Assembly (NCBI GenBank): GCA_934098735.1
Contig: CAKOOS010000003.1
Span: 1 to 64,000, forward strand
Length of the DNA: 64,000 nucleotides
Direction: 5' to 3'
From: an uncultured Bacilli bacterium
GTDB lineage: Bacteria; Bacillota_I; Bacilli_A; RF39; UBA660
Part shown: piece after piece, positions 41,900-50,001 of the stretch
Numbering within the stretch: the stretch's first letter is position 1
Layout: every line of letters begins with the position of its first letter
The notes under the pieces: model-generated
What the model saw: the letters and a program-made list of their open reading frames with translations, nothing else
Databases searched by the model: none
What the model was told of the DNA's origin: nothing
Translations under genes and position numbers: made by a program

Positions 41900-41921
41900 G
41901 GCCTTTTAAAAGTCCTATTTT
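41893..41921 (+). terminator. Terminator of the alpha/beta hydrolase gene
   Basis: AAAATAGG / CCTATTTT (41893-41900 and 41914-41921) with an inner CTTTTAAAAG palindrome. Confidence 0.75.
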
Positions 41922-42107
41922 ATAAATTTAATGATATTTTTATATAAATTAATAGTGCTAAACGAAAATTATATAAATGGTATAATGGCAATAATTAAAG
42001 AGTAGACTATAAATGATTGTTCTGATAAAATTGAGAATGTAATTGAAATTATTATGACCTGCATAAAAATTTAATGTATGTTATATTTACCTTGGGGGAG
42101 TTTTAAA

Positions 42108-43169
42108 ATGAAAATAATATACGATAAATTAAATTTTTATTTAAATGATATATGCAAACATCTTGAAAAAGAAAATAGCTTTTTATTAGAAAATATTGAC
42201 CTTATTTGTCAAATAAACGATATATTCTTAATGTTTATAGATAAATACGACTTAAATTTAAATATAATTCAAAATAATTTAACTTTTCAAAATGTATTTG
42301 ATATTTCTAGAGAAATAATTAAAAATATTGATATTGACTATTTAAAAAAATTTGATAATTTAATTAATAGTGGAGAACTAGATTTTAGTTATGAAAAATC
42401 TTATGAAGACTCGGTTTGTATAAGTTGGTATAAAAATGGATACGTTGAAAAGCAAATAATAAATATTAATAGAGAATTTAATTATAATGATGTTAAACTT
42501 TTAATTCATGAATTTATTCATTATACTAATGCCAATCAAAATACCATTAATAGAAATTATTTTTCAGAATTTTTGTCAATATATTTTGAAAACTATGCAG
42601 TTAATTATTTATTAAATAATAATATAAATAAAAATGAGATAGATTATCTAGAGAGAATTCGAAGTACTAAAAGACATTCTTACATATTTTTTCAATATGA
42701 AATAATTTTACTTACTTATATAAAATTTGGAAATATTAGTAATACTTCGTTTAAGTTATTAAAAAATTATTTTTTAATTATGAAAAAAGAACATTTTGAC
42801 AAAGAATGCTTAAAATTATATAAAAATTTAAGAATTATCGAAAAAAATAATATAAATGTTTTAAACAAAAATCCAGAATGCCTTGGGGCAATATTAAGTG
42901 ACAGTTTTTTAGCTTATAACTACAAATATATCTTAGGTACTTTATTAGCAATCTATGCGAAAAAATATTCTGAATTATCTGATGTAGTTTATTTAAACAA
43001 TCATATAAATGAGTTTGACGATAAAACAGTTTCAGATATTTGTCAAAATCTTAATATTGATATAAGTTCCAAAGAATTTATTTCTAATTTAATGGATGCA
43101 GTATCTGAATATTTAGAAGGCTTTACAAAAAAATTTGTCATATACAGCTATAAAAGAGTTAAGACTTGA
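42108..43169 (+). CDS. Putative zinc metallopeptidase (zincin), unknown family
   Basis: 353 residues from ATG 42108 (GGGGGAG upstream). The only clear motif is LLIHEFIHYTN (HExxH, near residue 140), followed ~20 residues later by FSEFLSIYFENYAVNYLL with acidic residues that could supply the third zinc ligand. No signal peptide or membrane segment, so it is an intracellular enzyme if active. The rest is helical and Asn/Lys-rich without a recognisable family. It resembles small anti-restriction/ImmA-like zincins only in the motif. Function not assigned. Confidence 0.6.
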   Translation: MKIIYDKLNFYLNDICKHLEKENSFLLENIDLICQINDIFLMFIDKYDLNLNIIQNNLTFQNVFDISREIIKNIDIDYLKKFDNLINSGELDFSYEKSYEDSVCISWYKNGYVEKQIININREFNYNDVKLLIHEFIHYTNANQNTINRNYFSEFLSIYFENYAVNYLLNNNINKNEIDYLERIRSTKRHSYIFFQYEIILLTYIKFGNISNTSFKLLKNYFLIMKKEHFDKECLKLYKNLRIIEKNNINVLNKNPECLGAILSDSFLAYNYKYILGTLLAIYAKKYSELSDVVYLNNHINEFDDKTVSDICQNLNIDISSKEFISNLMDAVSEYLEGFTKKFVIYSYKRVKT

Positions 43170-43193
43170 CAAATTATAAAAAAGTGTTAAAAT
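43166..43193 (+). promoter_or_regulatory. Promoter of the Cys-motif protein gene
   Basis: TTGACA (43166-43171, overlapping the upstream stop codon), 16-bp spacer, TAAAAT (43188-43193). Confidence 0.65.
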
Positions 43194-43216
43194 AACCAGT
43201 ACTTAAGGGGGATATT

Positions 43217-43651
43217 ATGGAAAAATTTAAAAACACAATATTAATTAAAAAAAATGGTATAACAAATGAATTTGAAAAAACTAAAGAATTAAAAATGGAT
43301 TTATCAAATGTTGGAAGAAAGCATGTTTGTTGGCAAAGCTGTCCTTATGAAAAGACAAAAACGTGCCCAAAAGTAAAAGATGAAAAAAAGGCTAATATTT
43401 ATGATTATGACTTTATTACAGATGGTTATCAAATATTTGATAAAGAAGGAAATTTATCTATATTTGTTGTAACAGACTGTGAAAGAGCTCTTCGTGATGA
43501 AAAAAAGCCTGCAAAAAAGAAGAAAAATTCATTGTTACTTGCTAGAGAATTATTATTATCTTATTATGGTATTAATAATGTTGAAGAATTAGATAATTTT
43601 AATGATCTTGGAGAAATTAAAGAATATAACGAACCAAGAAAAAATAAATAG
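43217..43651 (+). CDS. 144-residue protein with CxxxC-type metal motif, unknown function
   Basis: Family not recognised. Four Cys lie in order: HVCWQSCPYEKTKTCPK (near residues 37-53) and VVTDCERALRDEK (near 87), a possible Zn or Fe-S site. A basic linker (KKPAKKKKNS) leads to a helical C-terminus (LLARELLLSYYGINNVEELDNF). There is no signal or membrane segment. AAGGGGGA precedes ATG 43217; its own promoter makes it monocistronic. Confidence 0.6.
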   Translation: MEKFKNTILIKKNGITNEFEKTKELKMDLSNVGRKHVCWQSCPYEKTKTCPKVKDEKKANIYDYDFITDGYQIFDKEGNLSIFVVTDCERALRDEKKPAKKKKNSLLLARELLLSYYGINNVEELDNFNDLGEIKEYNEPRKNK

Positions 43652-43685
43652 TTTCACAAAAAGTGAAATTATTTTTTAATACAAA

Positions 43686-43714
43686 TTGACACAAATGACA
43701 CATTGTGATATAAT
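43686..43714 (+). promoter_or_regulatory. Promoter with operator-like repeat before the RHH gene
   Basis: TTGACA (43686-43691), 17-bp spacer, TATAAT (43709-43714). The spacer carries TGACACA twice (starting near 43687 and 43697) and a CACAA...TTGTG dyad, candidate binding sites for the ribbon-helix-helix protein encoded next. Confidence 0.6.
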
Positions 43715-43741
43715 TTTTTAGTAAACTTATACGGAGGGAAA

Positions 43742-43891
43742 ATGGCAAAGTTATTTGTAACAATTAGAATTTGGGAAGAAACTAAACAAAAATTAGAGAA
43801 AATACGATTAGATTTAATAAGTAAAGAAAAAAGAATGGTTTCAATTGCGGAGACAATTGAAATACTAATTAAAAACTATATGACTAAATGA
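43742..43891 (+). CDS. Small ribbon-helix-helix protein
   Basis: 49 residues, MAKLFVTIRIWEETKQKLEK then LISKEKRMVSIAETIEILIKNYM. The beta strand FVTIRI followed by two helices with the SIAETIEILI pattern is the ribbon-helix-helix fold of CopG/Arc-like repressors. ACGGAGGG precedes ATG 43742. The rlmB start follows 10 bases after its stop, with the ribosome site overlapping this end, so it is the first gene of the rlmB-sigH operon and may control it. Confidence 0.7.
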   Translation: MAKLFVTIRIWEETKQKLEKIRLDLISKEKRMVSIAETIEILIKNYMTK

Positions 43892-43901
43892 GGTGAAAAA
43901 A

Positions 43902-44567
43902 ATGCGTGTATATGGAATGAATGTTTTAAAAGAATTAGATAATAAAAAAATTAAAAAAGTGTATACATCACGTAAGGAAGTATGTAAATATTGTCTAGAT
44001 AACAAAATAAGATATGAATTTGTCGACAATCACTTACTTAATAAGATGTGTAAAGAAAATCATCAAGGTGTTATAATTGAGGCCTTTGATTATGATTATT
44101 ACACTTTAAAAGATCTAGAAGGAGATTTAGTTCTTATTCTAGACCACTTAGAGGATCCACACAATTTTGGAGCCATAATAAGAACATGTGCAGCTGTTGG
44201 AATAAAATCTATTATTATTCCCAAAGATCGTAGCGTTGGTGTAACAGATGTAGTAGTTAAAACAAGTGTTGGAACAATAAATTTTGTTAAGATTATTATG
44301 GTAAATAATTTAGTAACAGCAATAAAAGAATTGCAAAAGCAAAACTACTTTATTTATTCAGCTTCAATGGAAGGAAAAGATTTTAGAAAAGTCGATTACA
44401 GTGAAAAAAGAGCCATTGTAATTGGTAATGAAGGATCAGGGGTAAGTAGATTAGTTAAAGAAAATAGTGATGAGCTTATAAGTATTCCTATGAACTCAAA
44501 TGTTGAAAGTTTAAACGCTTCTGTAGCGGCAAGCATTTTAATATATTTTATTGGCAGTCATGAATAG
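43902..44567 (+). CDS. rlmB: 23S rRNA 2'-O-methyltransferase, SpoU/TrmH family
   Basis: 221 residues. Methylates ribose at G2251 of 23S rRNA in E. coli. An N-terminal L30e-like domain (MRVYGMNVLKELDN; HQGVIIEAFDY) and a SPOUT knot: DHLEDPHNFGAIIRTCAAVG (motif 1), VIGNEGSGVSRLV (motif 2) and IPMNSNVESLNASVAASIL (motif 3). ATG 43902 is chosen over GTG 43893 because AGGTG (43891-43895) serves the former. Position before sigH, secE and nusG is the standard Bacillota order. Confidence 0.93.
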   Translation: MRVYGMNVLKELDNKKIKKVYTSRKEVCKYCLDNKIRYEFVDNHLLNKMCKENHQGVIIEAFDYDYYTLKDLEGDLVLILDHLEDPHNFGAIIRTCAAVGIKSIIIPKDRSVGVTDVVVKTSVGTINFVKIIMVNNLVTAIKELQKQNYFIYSASMEGKDFRKVDYSEKRAIVIGNEGSGVSRLVKENSDELISIPMNSNVESLNASVAASILIYFIGSHE

Positions 44568-45171
44568 CATTAGTGACGATGAACTAATAATGCTTTGTTA
44601 TGAAAATAATGAAGAAGCAAGATTACTTTTATATAAAAAATATCAGAAAGTTATCTATTCGTATTTAAGAAAATATAAGTATTGGTTATTAAAATTAAAT
44701 ATAGACAAAAATGACTTATATAATCAATGTCTAGGTGAATTAGAAAAGGCTATTAATAGTTATTCTCTAACAAGTGAAGTATCGTTTTTTTACTATGCAA
44801 ACTTAATAATATCAAGAAAAATTAAAAAGGAATTAGTTAATAAAAGTAAAAGGAAAATGGATCAAAAAAATGTATTATCCCTAGATTATATTTATCAAGA
44901 TACTAATAAAACAATTGAAGATTATCTAATAAATAATAATTTAAATCCATTTAATATTATAATTGAAAAAGAAAGTTATAATAAATTGTTAAATGAAGTG
45001 AATAAAATTTTAACTGAAAAAGAATTGAAGATAATTTATTGGAAAATGCAAGGATATACTTATGTAGAAATTGCAAATGTCTTGCAAGAAAATTATAAAA
45101 AGATTTATTTATGCGTAGAAAAAATAAGAAGAAAAATTAAAAAAATTTACACCAATTCACTTGCTTTTTAA
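44560..45171 (+). CDS. sigH: Sigma-70-family factor, SigH-like by position
   Basis: 203 residues. Region 2 (DDELIMLCYENNEEARLLLYKKYQKVIYSYLRKY) and region 4 (LTEKELKIIYWKMQGYTYVEIANVLQEN) are present. Sequence is divergent, but the rlmB-sigH-secE-nusG order identifies it as the orthologue of B. subtilis sigH, which directs stationary-phase and early sporulation or competence genes. ATG 44560 overlaps rlmB by 8 bases; a TTG at 44551 is possible. No ribosome site is obvious, so it relies on coupling. rpmG, normally between sigH and secE, is absent here. Confidence 0.82.
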   Translation: MNSISDDELIMLCYENNEEARLLLYKKYQKVIYSYLRKYKYWLLKLNIDKNDLYNQCLGELEKAINSYSLTSEVSFFYYANLIISRKIKKELVNKSKRKMDQKNVLSLDYIYQDTNKTIEDYLINNNLNPFNIIIEKESYNKLLNEVNKILTEKELKIIYWKMQGYTYVEIANVLQENYKKIYLCVEKIRRKIKKIYTNSLAF

Positions 45172-45189
45172 TAGGCTCTATGCTATATT
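45161..45189 (+). promoter_or_regulatory. Promoter of secE-nusG
   Basis: TTGCTT (45161-45166, inside the end of sigH), 17-bp spacer, TATATT (45184-45189). Confidence 0.55.
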
Positions 45190-45198
45190 ATAAACAAG

Positions 45199-45216
45199 CA
45201 CGAAAGTGTTTTTTTA
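45199..45216 (+). terminator. Short hairpin plus T run in the secE leader
   Basis: CAC-GAAA-GTG followed by TTTTTTT, just after the predicted secE promoter start. It could terminate sigH transcripts or attenuate secE. Confidence 0.45.
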
Positions 45217-45234
45217 AATGGAGGTTTTTATTTA

Positions 45235-45501
45235 ATGGCTAAAAAAGCGGAAGATGAAAAAAAAGTAACTAAAGTTACAAAAGAAAACAAAAAAAATACT
45301 AAAAAAAGCACTAAAAAAACAAAAAGTCCTAAAGAAAGTTATTTTAAAAAGGTAAAAAAAGAACTAAAACTTGTAAAGTGGCCAAGTGCTAAAGAAGTAT
45401 TAAAATATACAGTATCAACAATTGTATTTTGCTTAATACTTTGTGCACTATTCATGCTACTTAATTTAGGATTATCAATTATTAAGGGGTGGGTTGCATA
45501 A
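45235..45501 (+). CDS. secE: Preprotein translocase subunit SecE
   Basis: 88 residues. A long Lys-rich N-terminal extension (about 35 residues), then the SecE signature YFKKVKKELKLVKWPSAKEVLKYT and a single membrane helix (VFCLILCALFMLLNLGLSII). SecE clamps SecY in the translocon. The stop TAA shares one base with the nusG ATG (TAATG). Confidence 0.95.
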   Translation: MAKKAEDEKKVTKVTKENKKNTKKSTKKTKSPKESYFKKVKKELKLVKWPSAKEVLKYTVSTIVFCLILCALFMLLNLGLSIIKGWVA

Positions 45502-46034
45502 TGGATAAACAATGGTATGTAGTAAATACTTATTCTGGACATGAAAGTAAAGTAAAAGAAAAATTAGAAGCAAGAACTGAATCAATGGGAATGCAAGATT
45601 ATATTTTCCGTGTAATAGTTCCTGAAACAATAGAAGTAGAAGTAAAAGACGGCGTTAAAAAAGAAAAAGTTAAAAAAATGTTTCCTGGTTATGTTTTAGT
45701 AGAAATGATAATGACAGATGAAGCTTGGTATATTGTAAGAAACACTCCAGGTGTAACTGGATTTATTGGTTCAAGCGGAAAAGGTGCAAAACCAACACCG
45801 CTACCACCTCAAGAAATAGATAGAATATTAGCTAACATGGGTATGAGCAGAGTAGATGTAGAATCTGAACTTAAAGTAGGAGATACAGTAAATATTATTG
45901 ATGGACCATTTAATGGTATGAGCGGAAAAGTAGATAATATAGATTTGGAAAATAATCGTTTAAATATCATTATAGATTTATTTGGTCAAGAAACTAATGT
46001 TGATGTTGAAGTATATCAAGTTAGTAAAATATAA
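45501..46034 (+). CDS. nusG: Transcription antitermination/pausing factor NusG
   Basis: 177 residues. The NGN domain is complete (QWYVVNTYSGHESKVKEKL, MFPGYVLVEM, WYIVRNTPGVTGFIG) and a C-terminal KOW domain follows (GDTVNIIDGPFNGMSGKV). ATG 45501 overlaps the secE stop by one base; the GTG at 45489 lies inside the ribosome site. A terminator follows, so rplK is not directly downstream, which is unusual. Confidence 0.97.
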   Translation: MDKQWYVVNTYSGHESKVKEKLEARTESMGMQDYIFRVIVPETIEVEVKDGVKKEKVKKMFPGYVLVEMIMTDEAWYIVRNTPGVTGFIGSSGKGAKPTPLPPQEIDRILANMGMSRVDVESELKVGDTVNIIDGPFNGMSGKVDNIDLENNRLNIIIDLFGQETNVDVEVYQVSKI

Positions 46035-46067
46035 AAGTTGAAGTTTATTACTCTTCAACTTTTTTAT
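46033..46067 (+). terminator. Bidirectional terminator of nusG and the GT gene
   Basis: Perfect stem AAAAGTTGAAG / CTTCAACTTTT (46033-46043 and 46053-46063) with T tracts on both strands. Confidence 0.9.
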
Positions 46068-47133
46068 TGTCTAAAAAAATATTTAAATTATGCCTAAGCC
46101 GTTCATTTTTAGGATTGATATTTAATCCTTTTTGAGCACTTATAATAGCATTTTCTAAATCACCTTTATGAAAATAGGTTAAAGAAAGTAAATCATATAA
46201 GCATTCATTCGAACTAAAAATTTCGTTTATATAAGTTTTAGGATTTTCTCCGATATCCAAGGCCTTTTTTATGTTTTTAATAGTTTTATCATAATCTTTT
46301 AGCTGGTAATAAAATATAGCACTTTCAGCCCACGGATCTTTTAGGTAAGGAGCTTCTTTGCAAGCTTTTTCAAGCCACATTTTAGCTTCATCAAAACGAT
46401 TTAAGGCTTTATAACATCTTGATATAAAACGCATTGAAGCACATCTTTCGTCTTTCCAAGTAGCAGTTTTTAAGTTAAGGTGAGCAATTAATGTATCTAT
46501 TGCTTCATTCCATCTTTGGTAATACATATATTCACGACCTAAATAATGCATATTGCGATCATTAAAAGGGTCTTCTTTTATAGCTAGTTCCAATAAAGGA
46601 AGATAATTTGATCGTGATTTATTGTGATCTGGAAAATGGTTTATAATAACATTATCTGTATAAACTTGATTTACTTTTTTTTCATATTTAAGTACTTCAT
46701 GAACTGGATTAATCCACTTAAAGCCATGACGTCTATGAATTTTATCGGCATAAAATGTTATTCTAGGAATATTATCTTCATCAATGAACCAATTATAAAT
46801 ATATCTTAATTGATCAGTTTCACTAGTCCAAGCCTTTAAAATATTTTCTTTCCAATTTTTTTCTAAAACTTCATCTAAATCAAGACATACGCAAATATCA
46901 AAATCATCTGGTATAATTTCAAGTGATCTATTTCGAGCTACATCAAAACGCCATGGTTTTATTATTTCTGATTTTACAACAACATTATGATCTTGTAACT
47001 TTTTTACAGTATTATCAGTAGACCCAGTATCTAATACAAATATTCCATCAGCATCCTTAACAGATTCATACCATCTATCAACAAATTTTTCTTCATTTTT
47101 ACAAATGGCATATACACAAATTTTTCTATCCAT
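46048..47133 (-). CDS. Family 2 glycosyltransferase with TPR repeats
   Basis: 361 residues. N-terminal GT-A domain: VYAICKNEEKFVDRW, IFVLDTGSTDNTV, then VCLDLDEVL (DxD-type metal site) and HEVLKYEK. Residues ~195-350 hold TPR units (YLGREYMYYQRWNEAIDTL; AESAIFYYQLKDYDKTIKNI; LSLTYFHKGDLENAIISAQK). This GT+TPR type glycosylates surface or secreted proteins. It begins 8 bases after the collagen-like gene's stop, so that protein is the likely acceptor, as with BclA-like exosporium proteins and their neighbouring transferases. Confidence 0.87.
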   Translation of the reverse strand: MDRKICVYAICKNEEKFVDRWYESVKDADGIFVLDTGSTDNTVKKLQDHNVVVKSEIIKPWRFDVARNRSLEIIPDDFDICVCLDLDEVLEKNWKENILKAWTSETDQLRYIYNWFIDEDNIPRITFYADKIHRRHGFKWINPVHEVLKYEKKVNQVYTDNVIINHFPDHNKSRSNYLPLLELAIKEDPFNDRNMHYLGREYMYYQRWNEAIDTLIAHLNLKTATWKDERCASMRFISRCYKALNRFDEAKMWLEKACKEAPYLKDPWAESAIFYYQLKDYDKTIKNIKKALDIGENPKTYINEIFSSNECLYDLLSLTYFHKGDLENAIISAQKGLNINPKNERLRHNLNIFLDNKKVEE

Positions 47134-47141
47134 AATATGTC

Positions 47142-48020
47142 TTATCTTCCTAAATATTCAATAATCATTGTAACTGGTGCATTTACAAAATAAGAATTGG
47201 AATTAATATCAACTATATCCGGAGTTTTAAGAAAAATAGAACGCTTCGATAAATTTACCAATTCATATAAATCATTTGTATTATTTACAGCTATTATACC
47301 CTCAGCAACAAGGCAGTGAGAAACCTCATCAGTTATCCACATGCTATTGCCAATATATATATTTTGGGAATTTAAAACTCTAAAACCTATACTAACAAAA
47401 TCAGAATTAAAATTGAAAGAATCACTTAAATATTCTACATAAGCACTTACATTAAATGTTATTTTATAATAACCTATTTTGGAAAATTTAATAGTATTAT
47501 CATTATTTACTGTACATACATTCCCACTGTCCATTTCTTTTCGTGTTAAAGGTAATTTTTCTAATTCTTTTACTTCGTAGCCTTCTTTTGGATAATTTTC
47601 ATCAAAAGTAACAATATAGGCACTTTCCACTAAATTTGGACCTTTAGGTCCTGGTGCTCCAGTGTCACCTTTAGGTATGACAAAATCTAAATAATGAACA
47701 TGGTCGTTTTTTTCGTCCTTTACCATTGCCTTTGTTCCTTCATCCCCAGTTGTTGTTGACCTTACAACAATTAAGTCTGATTCTCCATCGTTGCCAATAG
47801 GTCCACGTGGTATAGAAAATTCTAAAATAACATTTTGATCTGTGCCAATATTCCTAACCATAGCATCTTTTTGAGAATCTAAAGTTAAAGTTTGGCCAAC
47901 ATTAATGGTAGCAGGTCCTTGAGGCCCTGTAGGTCCTGTAATAGGTACATAACAATTAAAATTAAAATTATTTTCTTTAGCACATTCTACTTTTTTTTTA
48001 GCTTTTTGATAATTATTCAT
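47142..48020 (-). CDS. Collagen-like surface protein with C1q/TNF-like C-terminus
   Basis: 292 residues. Short collagen-type triplet blocks: GPTGPQGPA (near 29-37), PRGPIGNDG (near 90), PKGDTGAPGPKGP (near 122-134), alternating with repeated linkers (VILEFSIPRG, HYLDFVIPKG) of the phage-tail/BclA type. The last ~140 residues are a beta-rich domain (YYKITFNVSAYVEYL...MIIEYLGR) typical of the BclA/C1q/TNF-like trimerisation fold. No Sec signal peptide, as in exosporium BclA proteins and phage fibres. The partner transferase is next in the operon. Surface display route unknown. Confidence 0.8.
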   Translation of the reverse strand: MNNYQKAKKKVECAKENNFNFNCYVPITGPTGPQGPATINVGQTLTLDSQKDAMVRNIGTDQNVILEFSIPRGPIGNDGESDLIVVRSTTTGDEGTKAMVKDEKNDHVHYLDFVIPKGDTGAPGPKGPNLVESAYIVTFDENYPKEGYEVKELEKLPLTRKEMDSGNVCTVNNDNTIKFSKIGYYKITFNVSAYVEYLSDSFNFNSDFVSIGFRVLNSQNIYIGNSMWITDEVSHCLVAEGIIAVNNTNDLYELVNLSKRSIFLKTPDIVDINSNSYFVNAPVTMIIEYLGR

Positions 48021-48132
48021 AAAGTCTCCCTTCTATTTATTTTATGATTATTAAGTAAAAAAGAAATAATAATAATGCCTAAAATATTGTTATACTGTTA
48101 TTTTTATAATATAATTTAAATTGTGATATGGC

Positions 48133-48921
48133 ATGGAAAGTAAAATACAAGAACTTTATAAAAGTTTGGCTAAATGTTATAAACTAAGTAATTACGATAC
48201 AAAAAAATTGTGGAAACTGATTGAAAAGATTTGTTTACATCCAGAATTTGAGAAAAGATGTGCTGAACCTTTTTATCATCATGATGTTAAAACACTCGGA
48301 GAACATATTTTATGCGACACAATAGTTTCATATAAAATGGCTACAAACTTAAAGAGAAAGAACCATAACTTAAAGAAACTTAGCATTGAATTGACTGTTT
48401 TAATTGCAATGTTTCATGATTTATATGAATATCCTTGGCAAAATATTATGATTAAGAAAAAGTTACCTAATAAACATGGTTTTGTTCATCCCATCGAAGC
48501 TGCTGTTAATGCCATTACCTGGTTTCCAGAATATTTTGAAAACAAGGAAAAAGCTTTAATAATAATTGATGGAATAGTACATCACATGTTTCCTTTAGCT
48601 GTAAGGGCAATAGATAAAAATGATATGGAACTTAATAATGAAGAAAAATATAATAAACTTTCAAAAAAATATAAAGATATGATTAAACTATCAACGGACA
48701 TTGGTAAAATAGGTAAGTATTCTTTAAGAAAATCATTTTTTATTGAAGGTAGAATCATGTCTAGAGCAGATAAAATAGTGGCCTTTAGTAAAGATATAAG
48801 TAGTGTTCATGGCTTTATAGCTTTAATAAGTGGTAAAAATAAAAATATAAAAAAAAGATATAATATTGAAAAAATGAAACATAATAAGGAAAGTGATAAT
48901 AATGAACATAACAATAAATAA
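48133..48921 (+). CDS. HD-domain phosphohydrolase-like protein
   Basis: 262 residues. H...HD...H...D metal ligands appear as KTLGEHILCDT (His near 55), MFHDLYEYPWQ (HD near 98), NKHGFVHPIEAA and IDGIVHHMFPLAV, then SRADKIVAFSKD. This is the HD fold of uncharacterised YfbR/YutG-neighbour type enzymes; nucleotide phosphohydrolase activity is likely, with unknown substrate. It overlaps the next gene by 20 bases, so they are coupled. The ribosome site before ATG 48133 is weak. Confidence 0.75.
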   Translation: MESKIQELYKSLAKCYKLSNYDTKKLWKLIEKICLHPEFEKRCAEPFYHHDVKTLGEHILCDTIVSYKMATNLKRKNHNLKKLSIELTVLIAMFHDLYEYPWQNIMIKKKLPNKHGFVHPIEAAVNAITWFPEYFENKEKALIIIDGIVHHMFPLAVRAIDKNDMELNNEEKYNKLSKKYKDMIKLSTDIGKIGKYSLRKSFFIEGRIMSRADKIVAFSKDISSVHGFIALISGKNKNIKKRYNIEKMKHNKESDNNEHNNK

Positions 48922-49243
48922 AGTGAAAATAGTTACGATGATTCCAGAAGAAAGTGTCAATAAGTTAAGAGATTTAATTTGGCAAACTGGGGCAGGAACA
49001 ATTGGAAATTACGAAATGTGTTCTGTATCAACAAAAGTTGAAGGAACATTTAAAGCTAATGATTTAGCAAATCCTTACATCGGTATTAAAAATAAATTAG
49101 AAAAAGTTCCAGAAATAAAGTTAGAATTAATTTGTCCAATAAACAAAGTTAAAGAAGTTTTAAATGTAATTCATGAAAACCATCCCTATGAAACTCCTGG
49201 AATTGAAATAGTGCCTTTAATAGATGAAAATTTTTTTAATTAA
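48902..49243 (+). CDS. NIF3/YqfO N-terminal-domain-like protein
   Basis: 113 residues from ATG 48902 (AAGGAAAG upstream; the GTG at 48893 is inside it). KIVTMIPEESVNKLRDLIWQTGAGTIGNYEMCS followed by TFKAND...NPYIG...KLEKVPEIKLELIC and ENHPYETPGIEIVPL matches, in full, the CutA-like inserted domain of NIF3/YqfO proteins, here as a stand-alone protein (parts: GAGTIGNYEMCS, HPYETPGIEIVPL). Free-standing versions are widespread but unassigned; a PII/CutA-like sensing or metal role is possible. Confidence 0.85.
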   Translation: MNITINKVKIVTMIPEESVNKLRDLIWQTGAGTIGNYEMCSVSTKVEGTFKANDLANPYIGIKNKLEKVPEIKLELICPINKVKEVLNVIHENHPYETPGIEIVPLIDENFFN

Positions 49244-49262
49244 AAAAAGCCTTAAGGCCTTT
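49243..49262 (-). terminator. Terminator between NIF3-like and TetR genes
   Basis: GCCTTAAGGC palindrome (49249-49258) with A/T runs on both sides; the T run on the minus strand is longer. Short stem, so moderate confidence. Confidence 0.5.
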
Positions 49263-49827
49263 AATAAATTTTATCTGGTAATAAAGAATTAAGATATGAT
49301 AATATATCTTCTTTTTTATATTTATTTGGATATTTAATATATTCTAAACAAACATTTATAACAGCACTAACATAAAATTTTGAAATAATTTGGGTTGGAA
49401 TATCTGTTTTTATATTTTCGTATTCATCTATATGTGATTCAACATCCTTAATAATAGCATCGTAGGCCATATCCATTACAATACTATTATTATTTTTCTT
49501 TATTATAGCAGCATAAACATTAATATTTTCACTTATATGATCAAAAAATAATTCAATCATCTTCATATAATAGCTTTTGGCACTAGTAGAAGAACTATTT
49601 TCTTCTAATTTTTTTACTAGACCTTTTTCTAAATCTACAATCAAAGAATCAAGAAGTTCATATTTATCTGTGAAATGATCATAAAATGTTGATCTATTAG
49701 TTAAAGCAACATTGCAAATATCAGACACTTTGATTTCTTCAAATGTCTTTTCTTTCATCATCAAAAGTAAACCATCGTATAAATTCTTTTTAGTTTTTGT
49801 AACTCTTAAATCTTCTTTTTTAGTCAT
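49261..49827 (-). CDS. TetR/AcrR-family repressor
   Basis: 188 residues from ATG 49827 (MTKKEDLRV), which is well spaced from GGTGGTG; the earlier ATG codons at 49845 and 49833 overlap that site. The N-terminal HTH (TKKNLYDGLLLMMKEKTFEEI, then VSDICNVALTNRSTFYDHF, KYELLDSLI) is clear. The C-terminal ligand domain is TetR_C-type (HISENINVYAAIIKKN). It is divergent from the MMPL transporter gene with a palindrome between them, the usual arrangement of a local repressor. Confidence 0.88.
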   Translation of the reverse strand: MTKKEDLRVTKTKKNLYDGLLLMMKEKTFEEIKVSDICNVALTNRSTFYDHFTDKYELLDSLIVDLEKGLVKKLEENSSSTSAKSYYMKMIELFFDHISENINVYAAIIKKNNNSIVMDMAYDAIIKDVESHIDEYENIKTDIPTQIISKFYVSAVINVCLEYIKYPNKYKKEDILSYLNSLLPDKIY

Positions 49828-49893
49828 AAACATCACCACCAACATTATATCGCAAAAACAACTTTTGTAAAGTTAAACAACAAATGTAGGCAA

Positions 49894-49909
49894 AAAACGC
49901 ATACGTTTT
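49894..49909 (+). promoter_or_regulatory. TetR-type palindromic operator
   Basis: AAAACG-CATA-CGTTTT, perfect 6-bp arms (49894-49899 and 49904-49909), between the divergent tetR and MMPL genes. Confidence 0.7.
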
Positions 49910-50001
49910 AACTGTTAGTGTTGGTTATTATACAAAGATGTAAATATGTTTTTGAATTATTAATCTTTTTAGCATAGTATATATACCGTGAAGGAGAGAT
50001 T

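Noticed and set aside
41980..42072. Short frame between the hydrolase and zincin genes
   Set aside because: ATG near 41984 gives six codons then TAG; continuing through gives about 24 more codons, but there is no ribosome site or recognisable family.
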